Source: Mycobacterium parmense
GTDB lineage: Bacteria; Actinomycetota; Actinomycetes; Mycobacteriales; Mycobacteriaceae
Direction: 5' to 3'
Assembly: GCF_010730575.1 (NCBI RefSeq)
Contig: NZ_AP022614.1
Span: forward strand, 2,852,001-2,916,000
Length of the DNA: 64,000 nucleotides
Under the pieces are notes generated by a model. It was not told the origin of the DNA. It saw only the letters and a program-made list of their open reading frames with translations, and searched no databases. This document shows, piece after piece, positions 49,124 through 57,046 of the stretch (positions within the stretch are counted from its first letter, which is position 1; each line of letters begins with the position of its first letter). The position numbers and the translations under genes were made by a program.

Positions 49124-50478
49124 CCGCGGGGGCGCGGCACGAACTCCAGCGACAGCAACACCACCAGCGCCGCCGGAATGTGGTGGCCGCACAACACCAC
49201 GTAACGCCGCTCGGCCAACGCGTGGAACTTGCGCAGGTACCGATACAGCGACTCGAGCCGGATCAGCGGGTCCAGCAGGTGGATCAACCGGTAGGCGACC
49301 CGCTGCGGCAAGCCGGGGTCGTTCGCCTCGAAGATCTCCGGGAAACCGGCGAACGCCAGCGAGAGCCTCAGCGCACCTCGGGTTCTGGCGTCCGAGATCA
49401 TGTCGGCGCTGAGCCGCTCGTCAACGCCGTTGGGTGCGTCCGGACGCCGGAACGGCACGTCGAGGCTGACTTCGGTGCCCCCGCCGGCGGTCAGATACCG
49501 GTGAAACGCGACCACCCGTCCGGCCCGGTCACGGGCGACGGCCAGCCGTATTCCGGGGTAGCGGCCCTGTAGGGCCCCGTCGAGGTTCATGCAGAAGCCG
49601 CGTTCGGTGCGCGCGGCTCGGTGCGCGGCATACAACACCTCGGTGAGCTCGTCTCTCAGCGGTCCGCTGAGCCGTCGCTCGTCGACGATCTCGGTGGTGA
49701 CCCCGTAATTGCGGGTGCGCTGCACCGCTTGGCGCAGGTTGCGAAATCGCCTCCCGCTCAGGGTGAAACGGCGCACATCCACCACGACGTCGCGGCCGAT
49801 CGGGATGGCCAGCATCGGCTGCCCGACCTTCTCGGTTCGCCACAGCCGCACATGCCGCTCGCCGGCGGCCAGGACGATGATCTGCCAGCCGCGGCTGCGG
49901 CACATGCGCACGAAATCGTCGACCAAGGCCTCGAATTGGGAAGCGTCACCGATCGGGTCGCCGCTTACCACGGCGAAACCCAAGCGGGTGCGGTAAGCGA
50001 TCGCCGCGGTCTCGCCGGAGTTGAAGTGATAACTCTTGCTCGATTGCATGGCGAAGGGCGCCAACGGGTCCGCGTGAGTGGCGTTGACCAGCGTCCACAC
50101 CCGATCCAGCAGTTCCGGTTGGGGTTTCGCCCTGGTGGGCCACGTGAGCGCGAGCCCGCTGCCGGCGAGCAGGAGATTGCCCAGCGACGCGAACGCCAGG
50201 AAGTGCGCGCCCAGACCCGCACCCGCCACGGCGGCCGCGACAAGCGCGTGGCCGGCGGTCACGGGCCGTCCGAGAAAGATGCCGCGCGCGATCAGGGCCA
50301 CCGCACCCAAAAGCGCGACCGACCAACCGAACCGGCCCGGGGCCACCCGCTCGTAGCCGAGGTGCTCGCGCGCGGCCAGCACCGTGAGCCAGGCCAGGAC
50401 GCAGAGCAGCATCAGCGCGCTGGCGTAACGCGCCGCCCGCACGTGGGCCCTGAGCAGGGTGCGCGGCTGCTCAGACAC
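49042..50478 (-). CDS. DUF2156 / phosphatidylglycerol lysyltransferase-domain membrane protein
   Basis: A 478-residue protein. Residues 18-115 hold about four membrane helices (ALMLLCVLAWLTVLA, WSVALLGAVALIARGIF, ALVAAAVAGAGLGAHF, LLLAGSGLALTW). The cytosolic remainder is a GNAT-like DUF2156 domain as in MprF/LysX-type aminoacyl-lipid transferases: FGFAVVSGDP-type block (LGFAVVSGDPIGD), RRFRNLRQAVQRTRNYG, RTERGFCMNL and LSLAFAGFPEIFE. No tRNA synthetase domain is attached. The GTG start at 50478 overlaps the hydrogenase protease stop by eight bases, which makes it the last gene of the hydrogenase operon. Its 3' end overlaps the PPOX gene. A lipid aminoacylation role is inferred only from the domain. 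Confidence 0.8.
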   Translation of the reverse strand: MSEQPRTLLRAHVRAARYASALMLLCVLAWLTVLAAREHLGYERVAPGRFGWSVALLGAVALIARGIFLGRPVTAGHALVAAAVAGAGLGAHFLAFASLGNLLLAGSGLALTWPTRAKPQPELLDRVWTLVNATHADPLAPFAMQSSKSYHFNSGETAAIAYRTRLGFAVVSGDPIGDASQFEALVDDFVRMCRSRGWQIIVLAAGERHVRLWRTEKVGQPMLAIPIGRDVVVDVRRFTLSGRRFRNLRQAVQRTRNYGVTTEIVDERRLSGPLRDELTEVLYAAHRAARTERGFCMNLDGALQGRYPGIRLAVARDRAGRVVAFHRYLTAGGGTEVSLDVPFRRPDAPNGVDERLSADMISDARTRGALRLSLAFAGFPEIFEANDPGLPQRVAYRLIHLLDPLIRLESLYRYLRKFHALAERRYVVLCGHHIPAALVVLLSLEFVPRPRGQARIDLSTGKPKRKRRPVIVSGTIRT

Positions 50479-50929
50479 GAGCCAGCTCGATCTCGCGTGC
50501 CGCCAGGCGAACGACCTCCGGCACCGCGCGTGCGACCTGCGGGCTCAAGCCGACGCCGTGAGCCGTGTCGGTCACGTCGACGGTGAAGATCACCAGCGCG
50601 TCGGGGACCCGCCCGAGCGCGCGGCCCAGGGCGTGGGCGCTGCGCAGGTCGACGCCGTGCGAACTCAGCCCATCGGGGCCGGCGGCCAGGTCGTCCAGAG
50701 TGCAGCGACGGACGCGGCCCGGCTCCGAGGGCGTCGCGACCGCGGCATCGATCACCACGGCCAGGACAGCGTCCGCCCACACGTCCACCAGGACCGCCGG
50801 GTCGGAAACCCCCGCCATCACACCAACGTTCGGCAGCTCGAGCTCATCAAGTGCAACCGCGGCGGCGAAGCCTACGCCGTCGTCCCGGCGGTAGACGTTG
50901 CCCAGGCCTATCACGACGACGCCGGTCAT
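50471..50929 (-). CDS. Hydrogenase maturation protease
   Basis: A 152-residue HycI/HyaD-type endopeptidase that removes the C-terminal tail of the [NiFe] large subunit after metal insertion. It opens VVVIGLGNVYRRDDGVGF, with the family's GxGN..xxDDGxG motif; the first Ni-sensing acidic residue of the signature is in RRDDG. The second (usually Asp in the 'ID' strand) is in LAVVIDAAVA, and a Ser-His-Gly loop (LSSHGVDL) follows. ATG at 50929 overlaps the large-subunit stop as ATGA. It is dedicated to the subunit encoded immediately upstream. Confidence 0.9.
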   Translation of the reverse strand: MTGVVVIGLGNVYRRDDGVGFAAAVALDELELPNVGVMAGVSDPAVLVDVWADAVLAVVIDAAVATPSEPGRVRRCTLDDLAAGPDGLSSHGVDLRSAHALGRALGRVPDALVIFTVDVTDTAHGVGLSPQVARAVPEVVRLAAREIELARV

Positions 50930-52218
50930 CCCCGTCGCACCGTAAGCGTCAGGAAATGCGTCGAGCAGGAGATGCACGGGTCGTAGCTGCGGATCAACCG
51001 CTCGCACATGGTGGTCAGCGCGGCGTCCTCGAGGGCGAGGTTGGCGGCGACCAGCCGGGCCAGGTCGGCTTCGATGGCCGCCTGGTTCTGGGATGTCGGG
51101 GGGATGAGCGTCGCCGCCGATACCAGGCCGTCGTCGTCGATGCGGTACCGGTGATACAGCAGGCCCCGGGGCGCCTCGCTCACGCCGTGCCCGACGCCCG
51201 CGCGGGCCTCGACATCGACGAACGGGCGCGCGGGGCGTTGGTACTCCTCGATGATCCGCAGCGCCTCCTCGACGGCGTAGACAACTTCGACGGCACGAAC
51301 GACGATGCTGCGAAACGGGTTTCGGCACTCGGCGCCGAGCCCGGCGGAAGCGGCGGCCTGTGCAGCGATCGGCGACAGCGCCGACGAGTTGAGGTTGTAG
51401 CGCGCCAGCGGACCGGTCAGGTGGCATCCGCCGTCGAGCGTCGCGTGCAGCGCGGTGGAGTGCGGCACCTGCGACTCGCGCACATGTTCGGTGAACTCGG
51501 CGACCGGAAAAGCCGGCCCGGCGCTGCGCGCGATGGCGCCGTTCTCGATCGGGTAGCGGCCGGCCTGGCGCAGCGCCAGCAACTCGTGGTCGAGTTCGAG
51601 CTCGGGGAAGTCGAATCCCGACACCCATTCGACCGTGGCCAGCGCATCGTCGAGTGCGCGGCGCAGTTGCTCGGCCAGCGGCGCGAACTGCGACCGGCGG
51701 GGCACCGAGTAGAACCCGCCCAGCCGCACGTTGACCGGGTGGATCGCGCGTCCGCCGACGAACTCCATCAACTGGTTGCCCGCCTTCTTCAACCGCAGCC
51801 CACGCTCGACGATGTCGCGCTCGTCGCGGGCCAGGGCGATCGCGTCCGGATAGCCGAGAAAGTCGGGCGCGTGCAACAGATAGATGTGCAGGACGTGGCT
51901 GTGGATCCATTCGCCGCAGTACAGCAGCCGGCGCAGCGCGACCAGCTCCGGGTCGACCCGCACGCCGCAGGCGTCCTCGATCGCGTTGCAGGCGCTGACC
52001 TGATAGGCGACCGGGCAGATCCCGCAGACCCGCGCCGTGAGGTCGGGTGGCTCGGTGTGGGCGCGGCCGCGCAGGAACGCCTCGAAAAACCTCGGCGGCT
52101 CGTAGATGTTGAGCTCGACGCTCTGCAGCACGCCGTTGGACAGGGTGACGTGCAGCGCCCCCTCCCCTTCGACGCGGGTCAGCGTGCCGACGCTGAGCGT
52201 GCGCGTCGCCGGGGTCAC
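50926..52218 (-). CDS. [NiFe]-hydrogenase large subunit, group 3b (HyhL-like)
   Basis: A 430-residue catalytic subunit holding the Ni-Fe centre. The N-terminal motif is [12 protein letters not shown] (Cys65, Cys68) with Tyr where many groups have His. The C-terminal motif is DPCISCSTH (Cys415, Cys418, His421) followed by nine residues that the protease should remove after His421. Length and motifs fit the cytoplasmic group 3b (sulf)hydrogenases that couple H2 to NADP(H). The start is GTG at 52218, overlapping the small-subunit stop (GTGA). M. smegmatis has a group 3b enzyme (Hyh/Hyd3) expressed in hypoxia. No hyp metal-insertion genes are in the window. Confidence 0.92.
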   Translation of the reverse strand: MTPATRTLSVGTLTRVEGEGALHVTLSNGVLQSVELNIYEPPRFFEAFLRGRAHTEPPDLTARVCGICPVAYQVSACNAIEDACGVRVDPELVALRRLLYCGEWIHSHVLHIYLLHAPDFLGYPDAIALARDERDIVERGLRLKKAGNQLMEFVGGRAIHPVNVRLGGFYSVPRRSQFAPLAEQLRRALDDALATVEWVSGFDFPELELDHELLALRQAGRYPIENGAIARSAGPAFPVAEFTEHVRESQVPHSTALHATLDGGCHLTGPLARYNLNSSALSPIAAQAAASAGLGAECRNPFRSIVVRAVEVVYAVEEALRIIEEYQRPARPFVDVEARAGVGHGVSEAPRGLLYHRYRIDDDGLVSAATLIPPTSQNQAAIEADLARLVAANLALEDAALTTMCERLIRSYDPCISCSTHFLTLTVRRG

Positions 52219-52970
52219 CGCTTGTCCCCCCGCTCGGCGAAGGCGGTGACGTTGAACGTCGAGAAGACCCGGTCCACGTCACCCTCGGACATGCCGTCGC
52301 GACGCAGCAGCGGTATCAGCGTCGCCGTCTGCGGCGTCGCGGACGGCCCGAAGCAGCCGTAACAGCCGCGACGATGCCTGGGGCACAACGCCCCGCAGCC
52401 GGCGTGGGTGACGGGGCCGAGGCACGGGGTGCCGTCGGCGACCAGGACGCACGTCACCCCGCGCATCTTGCATTCCGTGCACACCGTCTTGGCCGGCAGC
52501 CGCGGCTTGCGGCCGATCAGCAGGGCCGCCAGCGTGTCGAGCAGCTGGCCGCGGTCGATCGGACAGCCCGGCAGCTCGTAGTCGACGTGCACATGCGCCG
52601 ACGCCGGAGTGGAGGTCGCCAGCGTGTCGATGTATTCGGGCTTGGCGTAGACGACGGAGGTGAACTCGTCGATGTCGGCGAAGTTGCGCAGGGCCTGCAC
52701 TCCCCCGGCCGTCGCGCAAGCTCCGATGGTGACCAGAATCTTCGACTGCGAGCGGATTTCGCGGATGCGCTGCGTGTCGTGATGGGTGGTGACGGAGCCC
52801 TCGACCAGCGACACGTCGTAGGGGCCGCCGACCATCGAGCTGGACGCCTCCGCGAAGGTGGCGATCTGCACCCGGTCGGCGAGGGTGAGCAGCTCGTCCT
52901 CGCAGTCGAGCAACGTCAGCTGACAACCGTCGCAGGACGCGAACTTCCACACGGCCAGACTGGGGTTCAT
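52215..52970 (-). CDS. [NiFe]-hydrogenase small subunit, group 3b (HyhS-like)
   Basis: A 251-residue Fe-S subunit. The proximal cluster ligands are in [14 protein letters not shown] (Cys13, Cys16), [12 protein letters not shown] and ELPGCPID. The distal part adds [40 protein letters not shown], so a further one or two clusters are likely. There is no signal peptide, which agrees with a cytoplasmic enzyme. ATG at 52970 is one base from the stop of the flavin subunit gene upstream. Confidence 0.92.
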   Translation of the reverse strand: MNPSLAVWKFASCDGCQLTLLDCEDELLTLADRVQIATFAEASSSMVGGPYDVSLVEGSVTTHHDTQRIREIRSQSKILVTIGACATAGGVQALRNFADIDEFTSVVYAKPEYIDTLATSTPASAHVHVDYELPGCPIDRGQLLDTLAALLIGRKPRLPAKTVCTECKMRGVTCVLVADGTPCLGPVTHAGCGALCPRHRRGCYGCFGPSATPQTATLIPLLRRDGMSEGDVDRVFSTFNVTAFAERGDKR

Positions 52971-53828
52971 CTACAGCTCCTTGACTCCCAACAGTGGGCC
53001 GGCGACGTCATAACCGACGACCGGCCCGTCGCGGCACACCAGCAGCGGGCCCAGCTGGCAGTGGCCGCACAGCCCGATCCCGCATTGCATGTTGCGCTCC
53101 AGCGACACCCGGATGTCGCGCGCCGCAATTCCTTTGGAAAGCAACGCCTCGGCGCCGAATCGCAGCATCGGCTCCGGTCCGCACAGGAAGGCCGTGGTGC
53201 GCTCGGGTTCCAGCGCGAGCCGGTGCAGCGGTTCGGTCACCAGCCCCACCTCGCCGCGCCAGCCCGCGACCGGGACGTCCACGGTCACATGCAACTCGAT
53301 CGCGGGCTCCTCGGCCCACTTCTCGAGTTCCTTGGCGAACAGGAAGTCCGCGCGCGAGCGGGCGCCCACGATCAGCGTCAGCCTGCCGTAACGCGACCGC
53401 TGCGCCAGCGCGCCCAGGATGGCGGGGCGCAGCGGGCACAAACCCACACCGCCGGCGACCATCACCAGATCCCTGCCGGACGCCTCCTCGAGCCCCCAGG
53501 TGGTGCCGAACGGGCCCCGCACGCCGACAACGGTTCCCGGTTCGGCGTCGTGCAGGGCGCGGCTGACCGCCCCGACCGCGCGGACGGTGTGGGTGATCGA
53601 TCCGTCGGTGACGGTGGGGTCGCCGCTGACCGAGATCGCCGCCTCACCGACTCCGAAGGCGTAGAGCATCATGAACTCGCCGGGCCGCGGCGCACGCAGC
53701 GTCTCGCCGAGCGGCTCCAGGCACAGCGTCGCCGAATCCGGGCTCTCCACGACACGGCTGCGCACCCGATACGGGTTGGGCGCCATCGCGTTACGCGGCG
53801 CTGTCACGCCGGCTCGTTCGTCAGGCAT
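52971..53828 (-). CDS. Hydrogenase FAD/NAD(P)-binding subunit (HyhG-like)
   Basis: A 285-residue ferredoxin-NADP reductase-type diaphorase subunit. RPGEFMMLYAFGVGEAAISVSGDP is the FAD domain, VGVRGPFGTTW and VMVAGGVGLCPLRPAI are the NAD(P)-binding entry, and the C-terminus MQCGIGLCGHCQLGP...VCRDGPV holds four Cys for a [2Fe-2S] cluster. It passes electrons between NAD(P)H and the hydrogenase Fe-S relay. ATG at 53828 overlaps the stop of the gene upstream by eight bases. Confidence 0.9.
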   Translation of the reverse strand: MPDERAGVTAPRNAMAPNPYRVRSRVVESPDSATLCLEPLGETLRAPRPGEFMMLYAFGVGEAAISVSGDPTVTDGSITHTVRAVGAVSRALHDAEPGTVVGVRGPFGTTWGLEEASGRDLVMVAGGVGLCPLRPAILGALAQRSRYGRLTLIVGARSRADFLFAKELEKWAEEPAIELHVTVDVPVAGWRGEVGLVTEPLHRLALEPERTTAFLCGPEPMLRFGAEALLSKGIAARDIRVSLERNMQCGIGLCGHCQLGPLLVCRDGPVVGYDVAGPLLGVKEL

Positions 53829-54939
53829 CGCCGGCCATCTTGTTCATCTCCTCGGTGATGTCGATCCCGGTGGGACACCACGCGATGCACCGCCCGCAGC
53901 CGACGCACCCCGAGGAGCCGAACTGGTCGTGCCAGGCGCTCAGCTTGTGGGTCAGCCAGTGCCGGTACCGCGATGCGCCGGACTGGCGCACGCTGCCGCC
54001 GCCGTGGACGTAAGTGAAGTCGAACTCGTAGCAGGAGGCCCAGTGCTGCCACCGCTCGGCGTGTTCACCGGTGAGGTCGCTGACGTCCTCGGTGCTGGTG
54101 CAATAGCAGGTGGGGCAGACCATCGTGCAGTTGCCGCACGTCAGGCAGCGGTCGGCGATTTCTTCCCATTGCGGGGATTCCCGGGCCTGCACAAGCAGAT
54201 TGCGCAGGTCCGTGTCGGGCATCCGGCGACCCATCCGGTGTGACGCCGCTGCCACCTCGGCGCGCGCGGCGTCGATCTCCTCCCCGCCGGCCGCGGTGTG
54301 CGGGATGGCGGCGAGGACGTCGGCGCCCTCGCCGCTTCCGACGTCGACGACGTAGGTCACGGCCTCACCGCCGGCGCGCTCGGTGAGGGCGAGGTCGTAG
54401 CCCGGTCCGGCAGCGGGGCCGGTGCCCATCGAGGCGCAGAAGCACAGTCCGCCCGGTTCGGTGCAGTTCACCGCGACGACGAAGATCCGGCGATGACGGC
54501 CGACGAAGGCGGCGTCGGCCGACTCGCCGTGGCCGAGCACCCGATTCAGGGTCGCTATCGCCGCCAGGTCGCAACCGCGGACCCCGAGAAGGGCATACCG
54601 CGCAGGCTCCTCAGCAGATGCGTTGTCGTTGAACCCATCCCGGGTGCCCGACCACAGTCGTTGCCGCGGCGGGTGCAGGAACTGTTTCCAGGATTGCGGC
54701 CCTGACGAATGCCCGAACGCGGCGTTGTCGTCGCGACGACGCAGCCGGTAGTGCCCGGGGCCGACGTCGGCGCCCCACCCCCACGGCAGATCGGCGGCGG
54801 ACTCGAGTTCGTCGAGCACGATCGCGTTGTCCCGCAACGTCGGACCGACGACGCGATACCCGCGCTCGAGGAGTATGTCGACCAGCCGGTGCAACCCCGC
54901 GGCGTCCAGCACCGCGGCACCGCCGCCCGGGCGGCTCAT
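53821..54939 (-). CDS. Hydrogenase 4Fe-4S electron-transfer subunit (HyhB-like)
   Basis: A 372-residue protein of the HyhB/sulfhydrogenase beta-subunit group. The N-terminal 230 residues contain the characteristic YALLGVRGCDLAAIATLNRVL and NCTEPGGLCFCASMGTGP blocks. The C-terminal part has two ferredoxin motifs, CLTCGNCTMVCPTCYC and CVGCGRCIAWCPTGID, spaced about 65 residues. It completes the four-subunit set of a group 3b enzyme. ATG at 54939 overlaps the Rv1733c-like stop as ATGA. Confidence 0.9.
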   Translation of the reverse strand: MSRPGGGAAVLDAAGLHRLVDILLERGYRVVGPTLRDNAIVLDELESAADLPWGWGADVGPGHYRLRRRDDNAAFGHSSGPQSWKQFLHPPRQRLWSGTRDGFNDNASAEEPARYALLGVRGCDLAAIATLNRVLGHGESADAAFVGRHRRIFVVAVNCTEPGGLCFCASMGTGPAAGPGYDLALTERAGGEAVTYVVDVGSGEGADVLAAIPHTAAGGEEIDAARAEVAAASHRMGRRMPDTDLRNLLVQARESPQWEEIADRCLTCGNCTMVCPTCYCTSTEDVSDLTGEHAERWQHWASCYEFDFTYVHGGGSVRQSGASRYRHWLTHKLSAWHDQFGSSGCVGCGRCIAWCPTGIDITEEMNKMAGDA

Positions 54940-55514
54940 TGCCGATGCTTCCGGCCGCCGTCCTCGGCGAGGCGCCCGAGCTCCCGCTCCCAGCCGGCGT
55001 AGCGTGCCCGGTCGAGTCGCGAACGCACCATGGCGACAAGCAATCCCAGGAGGGCCGCCACGCACAGCATCGTGACCACCGCCATGGCGAGCCCCTCGCC
55101 GACCGCGAGCCAGGACGGGGTGGGCCGGCCCACCGGGTTGCCACCCTTGTCGACCCAGATATCGATCCGGTCGCCGAGCTTGGCCGGGTCGGCGGGCACA
55201 ACCGTCCCGGTGTGCTCGGCGCCGTCGACACGCCACTTCACCTGTACGAGGGTCGCCCCCAGGTCCTCGGCTCGGGCGTCGGTCACCGTGGCCGTCACGC
55301 GGTGCCGCTCGAGCGCCTCCTGCGCGTAGGCACGGTCGCGCGCACCGTAGGTGACGGCGCCCACCACGGCGCAAACGGGCACGGCGCTCAGCGCGACCAC
55401 GACGGCGACCAGTACGACCAGCGCCTCGACACGATCGGCGCGGCGAAGCAGCGGGTTGCGGCCGAATATCCGGGCGAGCCGCCAGCTTCGTGGGTTCACC
55501 GTGAACATCTCCAT
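54936..55514 (-). CDS. Rv1733c-like two-helix membrane protein, fused into the hydrogenase operon
   Basis: A 192-residue membrane protein matching DosR-regulated Rv1733c: RIFGRNPLLRRADRVEALVVLVAVVVALSAVPV (first membrane helix about 28-52) and a second helix near residues 140-165 (LAMAVVTMLCVAALLGLLVAM). The outer loop holds RHRVTATVTDARAEDLG, a conserved VKWRVDGAEHTGTV strand, and DRIDIWVDKGGNPVGRPTP. The function is unknown; Rv1733c is a dormancy antigen. ATG at 55514 follows GGGGG. It is the gene immediately upstream of hyhB with ATGA overlap, which suggests a role with the hydrogenase, for example a membrane anchor. Confidence 0.83.
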   Translation of the reverse strand: MEMFTVNPRSWRLARIFGRNPLLRRADRVEALVVLVAVVVALSAVPVCAVVGAVTYGARDRAYAQEALERHRVTATVTDARAEDLGATLVQVKWRVDGAEHTGTVVPADPAKLGDRIDIWVDKGGNPVGRPTPSWLAVGEGLAMAVVTMLCVAALLGLLVAMVRSRLDRARYAGWERELGRLAEDGGRKHRQ

Positions 55515-55573
55515 CGCAATCCCCCTGCGTCTCAACTCTTTCGCTTCACTTGGACTGATCAGGCTTCGCGCGC

Positions 55574-56572
55574 CTACAACGCGCCGTGGTGCTCGTGGTC
55601 GACCGTCCACTCGACGAAGTCGGCGAGGTCGCGGCGCGGTGTCGCCGGCAGGGGGTCCGCGTTGATCGGCGCCCAGCCGACCCGCAGCAGCATCTGCGGC
55701 CAGTTGGTGTCGCCGAAGACGTCGGAGCGCACCGCCGCGCGCGTCTCGGCGATCTCCAACGGTTCGGTGACCGGGCAATTGGCCAATCCCAACGAGGTCG
55801 CTGTCAGCAGGACGACGCTGGTGGCCTCGCCGGCGCGCAACTGCGCCAGCCGGTCGTCGTTGCGGCCCCCCAGCGCCAGGACGACGGCGTTGTCGTCGGC
55901 CGGCGACGAGTCCGCCGGCATGGGCAGCGTGGGCCCCGCGAAGAGGCGGGTCGGGATCTTCGCCTGTGGGTCGGCGGCGGGGGTGTTGCGGGCCGGGACC
56001 CCTGCCACCGAGGCGTAACGCCCGCTCCAGGTCGTGAGCTCGGCCAGGTAGTCGCGGTTGAGGTGTTCCCGCACCGATTGGGCGACGATGCGCCGCAGTT
56101 TGTCCGTGTCTTCGACCTGGCACAGCGTGACCCCGTGGCGGGCCGCGCGCGCGGCCATCAACGCGATGTCGGCCACCGGCACCGGCCAGGATCCATAGTT
56201 GCGCCGATCGGTGCGCCGCCGGGGGATCGCCGCGGCCAGTGCGATGTCGACCGCGTCCGCGGGGTGCGGGGTCAACTCGATCGCCGCGAGGTGGTTGGGT
56301 TCGGCCGGGTTGGGCAGCCGGGTCACCTTGGACCGCCACCCGACCGCGGCGAATGCGACGACGCAGTGATGCAGCGCCGCACCGCAACTCAAGATGAGGT
56401 CGCGGCCGTCGGGGTCGGTGTTGGGCAGCTGCCGGCCGGTATCGGCGTAGAGGTGCAGGCTGGCCGCGTCCACCCGCCATCGCCACGGCTGGGTGTTGTG
56501 GACCGACGGGGCGCGGGCCGCCAGGGTCAGGGCCGTGCGCACTGTGCCGAAGTCCGGAAACCGCGTGTTCAT
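55574..56572 (-). CDS. Acg-type nitroreductase-like flavoprotein, first gene of the hydrogenase operon
   Basis: A 332-residue Acg-family protein, the most divergent of the four: AARAPSVHNTQPWRWRV, LILSCGAALHHCVVAFAAVGW, AAIPRRRTDRRNYG, LRAGEATSVVLLTATSLGLANCPVTEP, ending PATPRRDLADFVEWTV. It is 59 bases upstream of the Rv1733c-like gene on the same strand, with no terminator seen, so it probably heads the hydrogenase transcript. ATG at 56572 is at the family start. A DosR box lies 85 bases upstream. Confidence 0.84.
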   Translation of the reverse strand: MNTRFPDFGTVRTALTLAARAPSVHNTQPWRWRVDAASLHLYADTGRQLPNTDPDGRDLILSCGAALHHCVVAFAAVGWRSKVTRLPNPAEPNHLAAIELTPHPADAVDIALAAAIPRRRTDRRNYGSWPVPVADIALMAARAARHGVTLCQVEDTDKLRRIVAQSVREHLNRDYLAELTTWSGRYASVAGVPARNTPAADPQAKIPTRLFAGPTLPMPADSSPADDNAVVLALGGRNDDRLAQLRAGEATSVVLLTATSLGLANCPVTEPLEIAETRAAVRSDVFGDTNWPQMLLRVGWAPINADPLPATPRRDLADFVEWTVDHEHHGAL

Positions 56573-56656
56573 GGCTGGTGTTCCCTTCGGTAAATCCTTG
56601 GATTCACGATCGCCCGACGGGCAACGCCGGACGAGAGCACGAGGGCACAAGAGCTA

Positions 56657-56670
56657 GGGACTTTGGGCCA
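56657..56670 (-). promoter_or_regulatory. DosR-like box upstream of the nitroreductase-hydrogenase operon
   Basis: GGGACTTTGGGCCA matches the core consensus at 11 of 14 positions with a perfect left half (GGGACTTT). It sits between the Rv2628-like gene and the nitroreductase start. No good partner was found at 21-22 bp. Confidence 0.6.
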
Positions 56671-56682
56671 ATTGCGGCGGCA

Positions 56683-56952
56683 TCACGCCGCCGGGACCAG
56701 GGTCACGTCGACGGACAACTGGTCGGCGACGACACGGGCCGCCGCCCAGTCGCCGACACACGCCGCGCGCGCCAGGTCGTCGACCAGGGGGCTGTGCGCG
56801 CCGAGTTCGGCCAGCCACGCCGACACCGTCGACGCGATCTGAGAGCCGGGCACCACAACCGTGCGTCCGCCGTGCAATCTGTCGGTGACGCGGTACATCG
56901 CCGTCACGGGGGCGTGCCGATGCTGCCCCCGTACCTGTGCGGTCAATTTCAT
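56683..56952 (-). CDS. Rv2628-like dormancy protein
   Basis: An 89-residue protein whose core, MYRVTDRLHGGRTVVVPG, SQIASTVSAWLAELGAHSPL and LARAACVGDWAAARVVADQL, follows DosR-regulated Rv2628 as I remember it. The C-terminus SVDVTLV also fits. It lacks most of the long N-terminus annotated for Rv2628. The function is unknown; Rv2628 is studied as a latency antigen. ATG at 56952 is chosen as the start of the conserved part. Its own pair of DosR-like boxes lies at 57011-57046, and another box follows it at 56657. Confidence 0.8.
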   Translation of the reverse strand: MKLTAQVRGQHRHAPVTAMYRVTDRLHGGRTVVVPGSQIASTVSAWLAELGAHSPLVDDLARAACVGDWAAARVVADQLSVDVTLVPAA

Positions 56953-57010
56953 CGCAGCCTCCCCGATCGGGCTTGTGTTCCATACGAACACTTCCCCGAC
57001 CCCGCCAGTA

Positions 57011-57046
57011 GGGCCGAACGACACCGGATGGCGGGGCTTCAGTCGT
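57011..57046 (-). promoter_or_regulatory. Paired DosR-like boxes upstream of the Rv2628-like gene
   Basis: Core 1, GGGCCGAACGACAC at 57011-57024 (9 of 14), and core 2, GGGGCTTCAGTCGT at 57033-57046 (10 of 14), have centres 22 bp apart. The second overlaps the stop codon of the antiporter gene. They end 59 bases before the start of the Rv2628-like gene. Confidence 0.5.

Noticed and set aside
55515..55573. TGGACTGATCAGGC as a DosR box for the Rv1733c-like gene
   Set aside because: Only 7 of 14 matches; the central TGATCA palindrome may be chance. The gene is more simply read as part of the upstream transcript.
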